Of a DNA stretch of 64,000 nt, positions 36,658 through 43,393 are shown one piece after another. Each line of letters opens with the position of its first letter. Position 1 is the first letter of the stretch. Position numbers and translations under genes: made by a program. Under the pieces are notes generated by a model that was not told the DNA's origin, did no database searches, and worked only from the letters and a program-made list of their open reading frames with translations. The DNA is from Actinomycetes bacterium (GTDB lineage: Bacteria; Planctomycetota; Phycisphaerae; JAACET01), in the NCBI GenBank assembly GCA_030614915.1, contig JAUXAG010000002.1, positions 124,001 through 188,000 on the forward strand. Reading direction: 5' to 3'.

Positions 36658-37665
36658 ATGAGCAAGGAATCGACCGATAGACTGATGTCGTATACCCCGG
36701 TGGCTCTGCAGATGTACGATGTTCTAGCGGAGGACATTGAGACGGTGCGTGAGCTGTTCGCTGGGGAACTGCTGAGCGATCTGCCGGTGGTCAACGAGCG
36801 GATTGAACAGGTGGGGAAATTTCGGGGAAAGATGCTTCGTCCTTGCCTGGTATTGCTTTGCGGTCGGGCATGCGGGGAAGTGAGTCATAGCCATCATGTC
36901 GTGGCGGCGGCGGTGGAGATGATTCACATGGCGGCCCTAGTTCACGACGACGTTCTTGATGAGTCCCAGGTCCGTAGGCGGGGAGCTACGCTGAATGAAC
37001 TTTACGGCAATGAGACGGCAATATTGGCGGGGGATTTTCTTCTGAGCCACGCGTTCGGGCTTTGCAGCCAATTAAGGTCGCAACGGCTGTGCAGCGTAAT
37101 CGCGTCAACTACCAACATGGTGTGCGAAGGTGAGATAATGCAGGTGGCTCACAAAGGGGACCGCCAACTGACGGAAGAGGAATATCTGGAGATTATCTCG
37201 CGGAAGACGGCGAGCCTGTGTGGGACTTGCTGCCGACTGGGGGTGGAGTGCTCGGCGGGGTCGGGCGAGCTGGCCCGGGCGATGGATGATTACGGCTGTG
37301 CTCTGGGGATGGCATTTCAAATCACGGACGATTTGCTGGACCTGGTGGGCAGCGAACCGGTGGTGGGCAAAACCCTGGGGCGGGACTTTCTGCAGGGGAA
37401 ACTAACCTTGCCGTTAATTAGAGCCCGGGAACGGTTAAACGGTGGTAGCCGAAGGGAACTGCTGGAGCTTCTGCGGCGGGCCCGGGCTGAGGATCTGGAC
37501 CGGATACGCGATATAGTAAGCGATTGCGGGGGGCTGGATTCGGTGTACCAAACGGCGCAGGAATATATTGAGCGGGCTGTGGAAAAGCTGACCGTTCTGC
37601 CGGCCGGGACTGAGAGGGAGGCCTTGAAAAAGATGGCTGGGTTTGTCGTCGAGCGGCACACGTAG
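36658..37665 (+). CDS. Polyprenyl diphosphate synthase
   Basis: A trans-isoprenyl diphosphate synthase that builds the side chain of quinones or other long-chain isoprenoids. The 335-residue protein has both Asp-rich motifs, LVHDDVLDESQVRRRG and FQITDDLLDLVG, and GKTLGRDFLQGKLTLP. The residues before the first DDxxD (AAAVEMIHMA) fit a long-chain producer (hepta- to octaprenyl), an inference only. No clear ribosome binding site is seen before 36658; a Met at 36685 is the other choice. Confidence 0.9.
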   Translation: MSKESTDRLMSYTPVALQMYDVLAEDIETVRELFAGELLSDLPVVNERIEQVGKFRGKMLRPCLVLLCGRACGEVSHSHHVVAAAVEMIHMAALVHDDVLDESQVRRRGATLNELYGNETAILAGDFLLSHAFGLCSQLRSQRLCSVIASTTNMVCEGEIMQVAHKGDRQLTEEEYLEIISRKTASLCGTCCRLGVECSAGSGELARAMDDYGCALGMAFQITDDLLDLVGSEPVVGKTLGRDFLQGKLTLPLIRARERLNGGSRRELLELLRRARAEDLDRIRDIVSDCGGLDSVYQTAQEYIERAVEKLTVLPAGTEREALKKMAGFVVERHT

Positions 37666-37732
37666 CTTGCGCTGATTGGGGTGCAGACATCAAATAGCGG
37701 GGGTTTTCTCAGGAAACGCTGAAAATAACAAG

Positions 37733-37803
37733 AGCGGGCGATGGGAATCGAACCCACATAGCCGGCTTGGAAGGCCGATGCTCTACCATTGAGCTACGCC
37801 CGC
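37733..37803 (-). tRNA. tRNA-Gly (anticodon UCC)
   Basis: A 71-nt cloverleaf on the minus strand: acceptor GCGGGCG pairs with CGCCCGC, D-stem GCTC/GAGC, anticodon arm TCGGC-CTTCCAA-GCCGG with anticodon TCC, T-loop TTCGATT, discriminator T. The 3' CCA is not encoded. It is the only complete tRNA in the window. Confidence 0.95.
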
Positions 37804-37996
37804 AGAGGCCAGATCAACAATTCCGCAGCTACAACGACATTGGAACACAGAGTTTACCCCCCGCTAGCATGCCGGTCAATGGCCTCCTGAGTTACTTGAG
37901 CGAGCCGCCTTTTTGGGGCGTTCGAAAGAGGAAATGCCCAAAGGACGGCTACCCAAAGGGTTTTACTTGGCGGGCGGCCTCTTTTTTTTATGCGCC
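37759..37996. repeat. Repeat copy A: tRNA-Gly 5' half, promoter and downstream stretch
   Basis: This copy is uninterrupted. Bases 37759-37948 match 39426-39615 at a constant offset of 1667, and 37947-37996 match 40962-41012. Copy A joins the two parts at a GACGG/GGCTACCC junction, which in the second copy is split by the XRE-Fic cassette. Confidence 0.85.
37851..37879 (-). promoter_or_regulatory. Promoter of tRNA-Gly
   Basis: On the minus strand TTGACC (37874-37879) and TAAACT (37851-37856) are separated by 17 bases, about 48 bases upstream of the mature tRNA 5' end. The same promoter is duplicated at 39518-39546. Confidence 0.7.
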
Positions 37997-38101
37997 GAAA
38001 TTCAAGGGTTCTATCGTCTTTCGCAAGTCCAGTGGTCCGCCAATAAAGCCTACGACCGACTCTGTTGAGTGCACCACGGTGGCCGGTATCTGTCCATAGC
38101 A

Positions 38102-38131
38102 AAAGGGACCGGCCGTCAAGCCAGCCCCTTT
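38102..38131 (-). terminator. Strong hairpin downstream of the PEP-CTERM gene
   Basis: A 12-bp hairpin (AAAGGGGCTGGC on the minus strand, 6-base loop, then GCCGGTCCCTTT) begins about 38 bases after the stop of the PEP-CTERM gene. The U-tract is short, so it may act as a weak or bidirectional terminator. Confidence 0.55.
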
Positions 38132-38168
38132 GACCAGAATCAGCATTTTCAGATACGCCAAGTCGGCC

Positions 38169-38984
38169 CTACGGCCTCCGCCGCCTTATTATTAGACCCA
38201 AACTACCGGTCACCAGTAGGAACGCCAAGGTGGCTGGTTCGGGAACTAGGGCTCCGAGATCGGTAAGAGGCACTCCCTCCGTGGCTGCCGCGACTTGAGA
38301 TACTTCCGAAAAGTCTGTCGGGTTGAGCTCAAAAACTGTACCTGTGGCGTTTCTTGACCCGTAGAGTTTGCCGCTGTACCACGCAAGACCGTTGTATTTG
38401 GGACCGTCAAATTTGGTAAGAACGCCAGTACCAGAGTCCCATATATAGTTGTTCTTTGTGTCGTAGCCCGCATCAACGTTACCCGTGGTGATATAGAGCT
38501 TATCATCGGGGCTGCAGGAGATGTCTCCAAATTGAAACTGTAGTGTGTTACCGGAAATATCGTCAATCTTCGTCCGCGCACCTGTACCCTTGTCCACGCT
38601 GTATAAATCGTCGGTATTCTCGCCAACCAGTAGAAGATCACCGTCTATGTCCACCGTCGCATTGTGTTCCATGGAGTCTGAGCTGTTTATGAGAGTATGC
38701 GTACCGCTAACGGGATCCCATTTAGCGAAGCCCTGGACTCCTCCAGATCCTGGAAATTCCCAGTAATATAGATCCATTCCGTCAAAGGCTATGCCGGTGG
38801 TCGGAAACAGCGCTGTGGTACTTACGACAGTAACAGTACCTGCCACAGGGTCTATTTGATAGACGTTTGTATTTGATGAACTCATTCCGTACATGTTGTC
38901 CAATAAAGTTGCTTCTACACAGGTGTACCCGCTGACCAGACACATTAGCAGTGCAACAACTGTTGTCTTTGCTAGGCTTTTCAT
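38169..38984 (-). CDS. Exported protein with PEP-CTERM sorting tail
   Basis: A 271-residue secreted protein. A signal peptide (about residues 1-25, MKSLAKTTVVALLMCLVSGY) precedes a body with repeated short beta-like segments (VYQIDPVAGTVTVVST, KWDPVSGTHTLINSS, LYSVDKGTGARTKID), suggesting a beta-propeller. The C-terminus VPEPATLAFLLVTG, then a hydrophobic stretch and RRRRP, is a PEP-CTERM signal, processed by an exosortase and linked to exopolysaccharide. AAAGGA lies before the ATG. It lies between the two tRNA-Gly repeat copies. Function of the body is unknown. Confidence 0.85.
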   Translation of the reverse strand: MKSLAKTTVVALLMCLVSGYTCVEATLLDNMYGMSSSNTNVYQIDPVAGTVTVVSTTALFPTTGIAFDGMDLYYWEFPGSGGVQGFAKWDPVSGTHTLINSSDSMEHNATVDIDGDLLLVGENTDDLYSVDKGTGARTKIDDISGNTLQFQFGDISCSPDDKLYITTGNVDAGYDTKNNYIWDSGTGVLTKFDGPKYNGLAWYSGKLYGSRNATGTVFELNPTDFSEVSQVAAATEGVPLTDLGALVPEPATLAFLLVTGSLGLIIRRRRP

Positions 38985-39425
38985 GGTTTTGTCCTTTCTG
39001 ATTTGAGTTACTTTTGCGTGGTGCCGTCACATTCACGGCCCATCGCGCCGAACTAACCTACAAAAGCTATTTTTTCGCTGCCGCAGACATAGCAAGCATC
39101 CCAGAGCCAGCAGGCCTAGTGTCGCGCTCGCTGAATCTGCTTTTTTCCGCTTCCTTCAAAAAGTTAGACGGGATCAGGATGCTGGGCGTGACGGTTCAAG
39201 CTCGATAAAATTGCATTTTTTTCGTGATATTTGAGAGAACGGTCTTACAGTCGAAGCCGCCCGGCCTGAGCAGCTTCTTTTTTTTAGACGCCTATTGTGG
39301 CGCTATTGTGGCGCACTGGGTGCGATTAGCCTGCTCCGAGAGTGCGCCGCGAGTACCCCGGCAGTGCCACAAGTTCATATATTGCAGATTGTTAGTCTAG
39401 TGCTGGCAAGGGGTTAGAAATGGGG
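38985..39425. other. Gap upstream of the PEP-CTERM gene
   Basis: No credible gene. From about 39275 a T-tract and two copies of CTATTGTGGCGC (39292-39313) resemble the sequence after copy C at 41001-41025, so this may be the original continuation of copy A, displaced by insertion of the PEP-CTERM segment. Confidence 0.4.
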
Positions 39426-39470
39426 TAGTCGGCTTGGAAGGCCGATGCTCTACCATTGAGCTACGCCCGC
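39426..39470 (-). pseudogene. 5' half of a duplicated tRNA-Gly
   Basis: The acceptor 5' strand, D-arm and complete anticodon arm (CTTCCAA loop, anticodon TCC) match the intact tRNA at 37733, but the sequence departs right after the anticodon stem, so T-arm and 3' acceptor strand are missing. The last stem base is A instead of G, which makes the stem fully paired. Confidence 0.9.
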
Positions 39471-39517
39471 GGAGGCCAGATCAACAATTCCGCGGTTACA
39501 ACGACATTGGAACACAG

Positions 39518-39546
39518 AGTTTACCCCCCGCTAGCATGCCGGTCAA
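39518..39546 (-). promoter_or_regulatory. Duplicated tRNA-Gly promoter
   Basis: TTGACC (39541-39546) and TAAACT (39518-39523) with 17-base spacing, identical to the tRNA-Gly promoter. It would transcribe the truncated tRNA into the region upstream of the PEP-CTERM gene. Confidence 0.6.
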
Positions 39547-39789
39547 TGGCCTGCTGAGTTACTCGAGCGAGCCGCCTTTTTAGACTGCCCAAAAGAGAAA
39601 ATTCCCAAAAGACGGTCGGAGTGGCGTTCCTTGTCGGTGGCTGGGAAAACGGTTGCCGCTCTGTCAAACCGCCAGCAGGGTGAGGGGGTATTTACCGGAC
39701 CTTTACTGGATTTAGGGCCAATATAGGGGCTGCTCCGTCTCTGATTTGTGTACACGGCCCTCGGGGTAAAACATAACGCTCTATTCTAT

Positions 39790-39812
39790 AGGCTCTTATG
39801 ACGCAAGAGCCT
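39790..39812 (+). terminator. Hairpin upstream of the XRE-Fic genes
   Basis: AGGCTCTT and AAGAGCCT form a perfect 8-bp stem with a 7-base loop, followed by GTTTT. It could insulate the cassette from upstream transcription or be a regulator site. Confidence 0.5.
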
Positions 39813-39874
39813 GTTTTATAGTTCATATATGACTCATTTTTTAAGAAAAAAAGGTCAAATCTGACACTTTTTTC

Positions 39875-39903
39875 TTGCCGATAGCTCTGATGGTGGCTAT
39901 AAT
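39875..39903 (+). promoter_or_regulatory. Promoter of the XRE-Fic pair
   Basis: TTGCCG (39875-39880), 17 bases, TATAAT (39898-39903). The GGAGGTGAT ribosome binding site begins about 10 bases after. The XRE protein probably represses here, by analogy with other antitoxin regulators. Confidence 0.65.
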
Positions 39904-39926
39904 TGTGGTAGATGGAGGTGATTAAC

Positions 39927-40316
39927 ATGACCAGTATAGACTACATTTCCAGTAAGCTTGATGAGCGCAGGCGTACCTTGGGAATGCCACTAAACGAACT
40001 GAGCAGGCGCGCCAACGTGTCTCTCAGCACAGTCCGACGTGTCCTTGGTGGAGGACATGGGGCACGGCTCGAAGCGGTCACGGCGATAGGGGATGCGCTG
40101 GGAGTGCTATGCCTCAACTTCGACGACGCTCGACCACCAGAGAAAATGCGACAGCTTCAAGCAGCCCTGAAGGCAAGGAAGCTTGTAGGCATGGTTCAGG
40201 GCACTTCGGCCCTTGAGGGCCAAGCTGTCAGTGACCAGTACAAAAAGCTTATGATTGAAACCACAATCAACGAGTTGCTGTGTGGTCCCCGATCTCAATT
40301 ATGGGCGAGTATGTGA
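39927..40316 (+). CDS. XRE-family antitoxin with Fic-inhibitory motif (mobile mystery protein A-like)
   Basis: A 129-residue protein. The N-terminal helix-turn-helix (LNELSRRANVSLSTVRRVLG, about residues 23-42) would bind the operator. The C-terminal part VGMVQGTSALEGQAVS (about residues 87-102) contains TSALEG, a match to the (S/T)xxxE(G/N) motif by which class I antitoxins block the ATP site of Fic proteins. ATG at 39927 has GGAGGTGAT just upstream, better than the ATG at 39912. The end overlaps the fic gene. The pairing with a Fic protein fits the mobile mystery protein A/B families, assigned from memory of those families. Confidence 0.8.
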   Translation: MTSIDYISSKLDERRRTLGMPLNELSRRANVSLSTVRRVLGGGHGARLEAVTAIGDALGVLCLNFDDARPPEKMRQLQAALKARKLVGMVQGTSALEGQAVSDQYKKLMIETTINELLCGPRSQLWASM

Positions 40317-40954
40317 CAACGTGGAAAGCCATACCGGGGGAAACGCCGATAGACCCCTCTGGCCTAAGGCGCAGTTTAAGGGGGAGAGTTCATAACCGAG
40401 ACGAACTCATTCCCTATGAGGCCCAAAACATTAGAATTGTAATTAAGAAGTACTTGGCAAGCATGCCCAGTCGCAGCAAAGTACCGTTCACCGAGAAATG
40501 GGCCTTGAAAGTCCACAAGGAAATGTTCGGCAAGGTATGGACTTGGTCAGGAACATTTCGCACGTTCGATGTGACGATCGGAATACCCGCAGAAAAGGTA
40601 CAGACGGAGTTTCATAAACTCTTTGCTGACATTCATTGTTGGCAAGAATCGAATATGACTTTACTAGAGCAGGCAGCAACACTGCATTACAGGGCTGTCA
40701 AAATACATCCATTTCAAAACGGCAACGGTCGTTGGGCGCGGTTGTTGGCTAACATATGGCTACGACAACACGGCCATGCCTTGACCTACTGGCCCGAAAC
40801 AGGATTGGCTGGCGGTGAGAGTCCAATTCGGCAAGAATATATCGCAGCCCTCAAGGAGGCCAACAAGTATAACCTTAAACCCTTAATCGAGCTTCACGAG
40901 CGATACACCGCTGCCACTGTCAACCACGGCGAAACTGAATCTGACGAAACATGA
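40301..40954 (+). CDS. Fic-family protein (mobile mystery protein B-like)
   Basis: Fic proteins usually transfer AMP from ATP to target proteins. The 217-residue protein has the core motif HPFQNGNGRWAR (about residues 139-150), with the catalytic His and both Arg residues present. The acidic metal-binding residue of the canonical HPFx(D/E)GNGR is Asn, as in the mobile mystery B group. Upstream, GKVWTWSGTFRTFDVTIGI is the flap region of this group. ATG at 40301 overlaps the XRE gene by 16 bases; a GTG at 40280 is possible. With the neighbour it forms a likely toxin-antitoxin pair. Confidence 0.85.
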   Translation: MGEYVTTWKAIPGETPIDPSGLRRSLRGRVHNRDELIPYEAQNIRIVIKKYLASMPSRSKVPFTEKWALKVHKEMFGKVWTWSGTFRTFDVTIGIPAEKVQTEFHKLFADIHCWQESNMTLLEQAATLHYRAVKIHPFQNGNGRWARLLANIWLRQHGHALTYWPETGLAGGESPIRQEYIAALKEANKYNLKPLIELHERYTAATVNHGETESDET

Positions 40955-40959
40955 CAGAC

Positions 40960-41005
40960 GAGGCTACCCAAAGGGTTTTACTTGGCGGGCGGCCTCTTTT
41001 TTTTT
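40960..41005 (+). terminator. Possible terminator after the fic gene
   Basis: GAGGC (40960-40964) can pair with GCCTC (40992-40996) around a long loop, followed by nine T. Copy A at 37944-37990 has a similar structure and could end transcription from the polyprenyl synthase gene. Confidence 0.45.
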
Positions 41006-41012
41006 ATGCGCC
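40962..41012. repeat. Repeat copy C: continuation of copy B after the cassette
   Basis: Matches 37947-37996, the part of copy A that follows the GACGG junction. GACG is found on both outer edges of the cassette (39611-39614 and 40957-40960), possibly a short target duplication. Confidence 0.8.
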
Positions 41013-41085
41013 TATTGTGGCGCTTTAGGTGCTAGTACTATAAGGGTGTATTTCGTGGGTGGTCCATCCAACATAACCGGGATGG

Positions 41086-42543
41086 TCAATGCTCTGTTGG
41101 ATTGTCGGTGTGGAAGTGAGGGTTTTTGACGGAGGGGAAGGTCAGGGTGAAGGTGGTGCCTTGGCCGATCTGGCTGTCGACGCGAAGGGAGATGTGGTGG
41201 GTCTGGGCAATGTGCTTGACGATGGCCAGGCCCAGGCCGGTACACATGGGGTTGTGCTGGGCGGCCTCCTTAGAACGATAATACTCCTGGAAAATGCGGG
41301 GCAAGGCGTCTTCACGGATGCCAATGCCCCGGTCGGTAATCTGCACTCGTCCTGAGCCATCTTCGAGCCGGCGGGAGCTAACCGTTACGGTACCGGCGGG
41401 GTGAGAATACTGCACGGCGTTGGCCAGGATGTTGGCCAACATCATTTCCAACTGATCGGCCACGCCTCGGACAGTTGCTTCGTGCAAGTCGGATTGGAAG
41501 GATATGTCGCGGGCCTGGGCCTGGGCCTGACTGGCAACAACGGCCCGGGACAAGAGCTGAGCCACGTCCAGCTGCTCGGAGGGACGAACACCGGCAGCGG
41601 AACGCAAATTGGCCAACTGAAGCATCTCGCGGATTTGATTGGATAACCTCTGGCTGCGGGCGTCAATCTTGGCCAAGACTTGGCGGGAGTCTTCGGTGAG
41701 CGGGCCGCAGTAACCCTTCATCAAGAGTTGGACATAAGACTGTATGGCGGCAAAGGGGGCTTTGAGCTCGTGGGTGGTGTGGAGCATGTGCTGAGTGCGT
41801 TCGCGATCGGCGGCCAGGAGACGTTCATTGACGACGAGCAACTGGCGATCCCTTTGGCGGACGGCTGAGGAGAGGTTGCTGGCCAAATACCAGACCACCA
41901 GGAATATTCCCACGGCCGAGCCGACGTGGAGGCTGAGCCTAAGCGGCGAATTCAAGAAGTGCGCCCGAAGTGCACGGTTTATCTGCTCGGCATATATGCC
42001 CGCCGGAGGAATAATACCGGTCAACTCGGCCCCGACGCAGCCGATGTAGAGCAGGCAGACCATAAAGGTAACAGCCAAGCTGGATCTGGGGGGGAAAAAG
42101 ATGCAAGCCAAGACGGTGTGAAAGAGGTAGGCGAAACAGATGAAGGTGTTGAGGCTGCCGAGGTAGTGAACGACGATGGTCAAGGTGAACAGGTCGATCA
42201 CGATCTGGGTCCAGATGTTCAAATAGGCGCTAGGCCTGGAGGGGGCACAGGCAGTGAGCTTTCGGGCATGAATGAGAAAACAGAGATTAGCCAAACCGAG
42301 TACCAAGGCGAGGATCCAGGGCCATCGGCTGGGCACCTCGATACCGTAGCGATTCCGCAAACCTGGGCCGATGACTACGGCGGCAATCTCCACGGCCAAA
42401 AAAACGCCCACCACAATCCAGCGCAGGGTAATAAACCAAAGGACACTCCGGACGGCTACCTCCGAACCGATCTGTCCGGGCAAAGTCGCTGGAGGCTCCA
42501 GCTCATCCTTGGGCAGCGATGGGGACAGCTCAAAATGGGCCAT
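41086..42543 (-). CDS. Membrane sensor histidine kinase, orphan
   Basis: A 485-residue kinase. About six membrane helices (roughly residues 33-230) form the sensor, with no periplasmic domain seen. The HisKA region has the H-box TTHELKAPFAAIQSY; the ATPase part has the N-box NILANAVQYS, G1 DRGIGIRE, the F-box and G2 GLGLAIVKHIA. No response regulator gene is next to it. It lies 45 bases after the thioredoxin-like gene and is probably cotranscribed. Input signal unknown; a redox role is a guess from the neighbour. Confidence 0.9.
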   Translation of the reverse strand: MAHFELSPSLPKDELEPPATLPGQIGSEVAVRSVLWFITLRWIVVGVFLAVEIAAVVIGPGLRNRYGIEVPSRWPWILALVLGLANLCFLIHARKLTACAPSRPSAYLNIWTQIVIDLFTLTIVVHYLGSLNTFICFAYLFHTVLACIFFPPRSSLAVTFMVCLLYIGCVGAELTGIIPPAGIYAEQINRALRAHFLNSPLRLSLHVGSAVGIFLVVWYLASNLSSAVRQRDRQLLVVNERLLAADRERTQHMLHTTHELKAPFAAIQSYVQLLMKGYCGPLTEDSRQVLAKIDARSQRLSNQIREMLQLANLRSAAGVRPSEQLDVAQLLSRAVVASQAQAQARDISFQSDLHEATVRGVADQLEMMLANILANAVQYSHPAGTVTVSSRRLEDGSGRVQITDRGIGIREDALPRIFQEYYRSKEAAQHNPMCTGLGLAIVKHIAQTHHISLRVDSQIGQGTTFTLTFPSVKNPHFHTDNPTEH

Positions 42544-42588
42544 GCAAGCATTCCGTTGGGATGTCCACGGTTAAAGGTTCAATCATGG

Positions 42589-43182
42589 TCAATCATTATA
42601 TCTGTGCCGCAAGAGGGGAGCGAGTCTGAGCATGGCCTGGGAGCGTTCAACCAGGTCGAGCCAATCTTGCAAGTCCTGCTTGAGGACATTTTGCTCGGGT
42701 GGGGCAAGGCCGCTGGCGCAGGCAGGACCCAGCTCGGTGGCCAACTTGGCTCGGTAAATCGGTAGGTGCCGATCGCCGAAGCGGCCCAGCTCAAAGAAGT
42801 CTTCGGAGAGGAATACGGCTACGGGGACCTTTGAGGCCCCGTTGATGCGCAGTTCCTCGGCCAATTCGGGATTCTCCTTGTTGTCAATGAAACGCAGATC
42901 AATGAAGTCGTTGGCCTGGGCGATGTGCTGGATGAGCGGGCCCTGGCGAACGCAGTCTCCACACCATATGCCGGACATAAACACGATATTCAACTTGCGA
43001 ACGAAACTCTTAATCAGCTCTTGCTGTTGACCGGTGAGCTGGATGGCCTGGTAGTGCTGGTTCCATCGTTGCTGGTAGGTCTCCTGGCCAGTGGCCAAAT
43101 AATCCTGGTAGTTGAGGGCCTTGGCGAAGTGAGCTTTGAAGAAGTCGGCTCTTTTGTCGTGGTAGTCGGGTAGGTCCGGCAT
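42589..43182 (-). CDS. Thioredoxin-fold protein with CxxC
   Basis: A 197-residue cytoplasmic protein. The redox motif is WCGDC in MSGIWCGDCVRQGPLIQ (about residue 75), and the cis-Pro loop is KVPVAVF, both features of the thioredoxin fold. An N-terminal extension of about 60 residues (HDKRADFFKAHFAKALNY) is absent from thioredoxin. The start at 43182 is set by AAGGAG about 9 bases upstream; a longer frame to 43335 lies in the promoter region. It is close to planctomycete thioredoxin-family proteins, with unknown partners. Confidence 0.85.
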   Translation of the reverse strand: MPDLPDYHDKRADFFKAHFAKALNYQDYLATGQETYQQRWNQHYQAIQLTGQQQELIKSFVRKLNIVFMSGIWCGDCVRQGPLIQHIAQANDFIDLRFIDNKENPELAEELRINGASKVPVAVFLSEDFFELGRFGDRHLPIYRAKLATELGPACASGLAPPEQNVLKQDLQDWLDLVERSQAMLRLAPLLRHRYND

Positions 43183-43308
43183 CGGGAGGTCTCCTTTGCC
43201 AAGGAAGTATTCGGAGTTGGCGGCAAGGTTACAGGATTGCCGTGCCGACATTATGATGAACGGGCAAGAAAGCTGCAAGATGCTTTTGGCGGGCTGGGAG
43301 TTCGACGG

Positions 43309-43336
43309 TTGACACCGACGAGCAAATAGCGACAAT
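43309..43336 (+). promoter_or_regulatory. alaS: Promoter of alaS
   Basis: TTGACA (43309-43314), 16 bases, GACAAT (43331-43336), giving a leader of about 50 bases. Confidence 0.6.
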
Positions 43337-43393
43337 AACCAACTCGCAGCTTATGCTTGATGAGTGCACGAGTAATTGACTTGAGGGTTTGCG

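Larger units (their letters stand above)
39426..39615. repeat. Repeat copy B, interrupted by the XRE-Fic cassette
   Basis: About 190 bp matching 37759-37948 with scattered differences, densest after 39582. It ends at GACGG, where copy A continues with CTACCC; that continuation is found at 40962. Confidence 0.85.

Noticed and set aside
39014-39208. Second PEP-CTERM-like tail (IPEPAGLVSRS) on the plus strand
   Set aside because: The hydrophobic helix and basic end do not follow, and there is no signal peptide.
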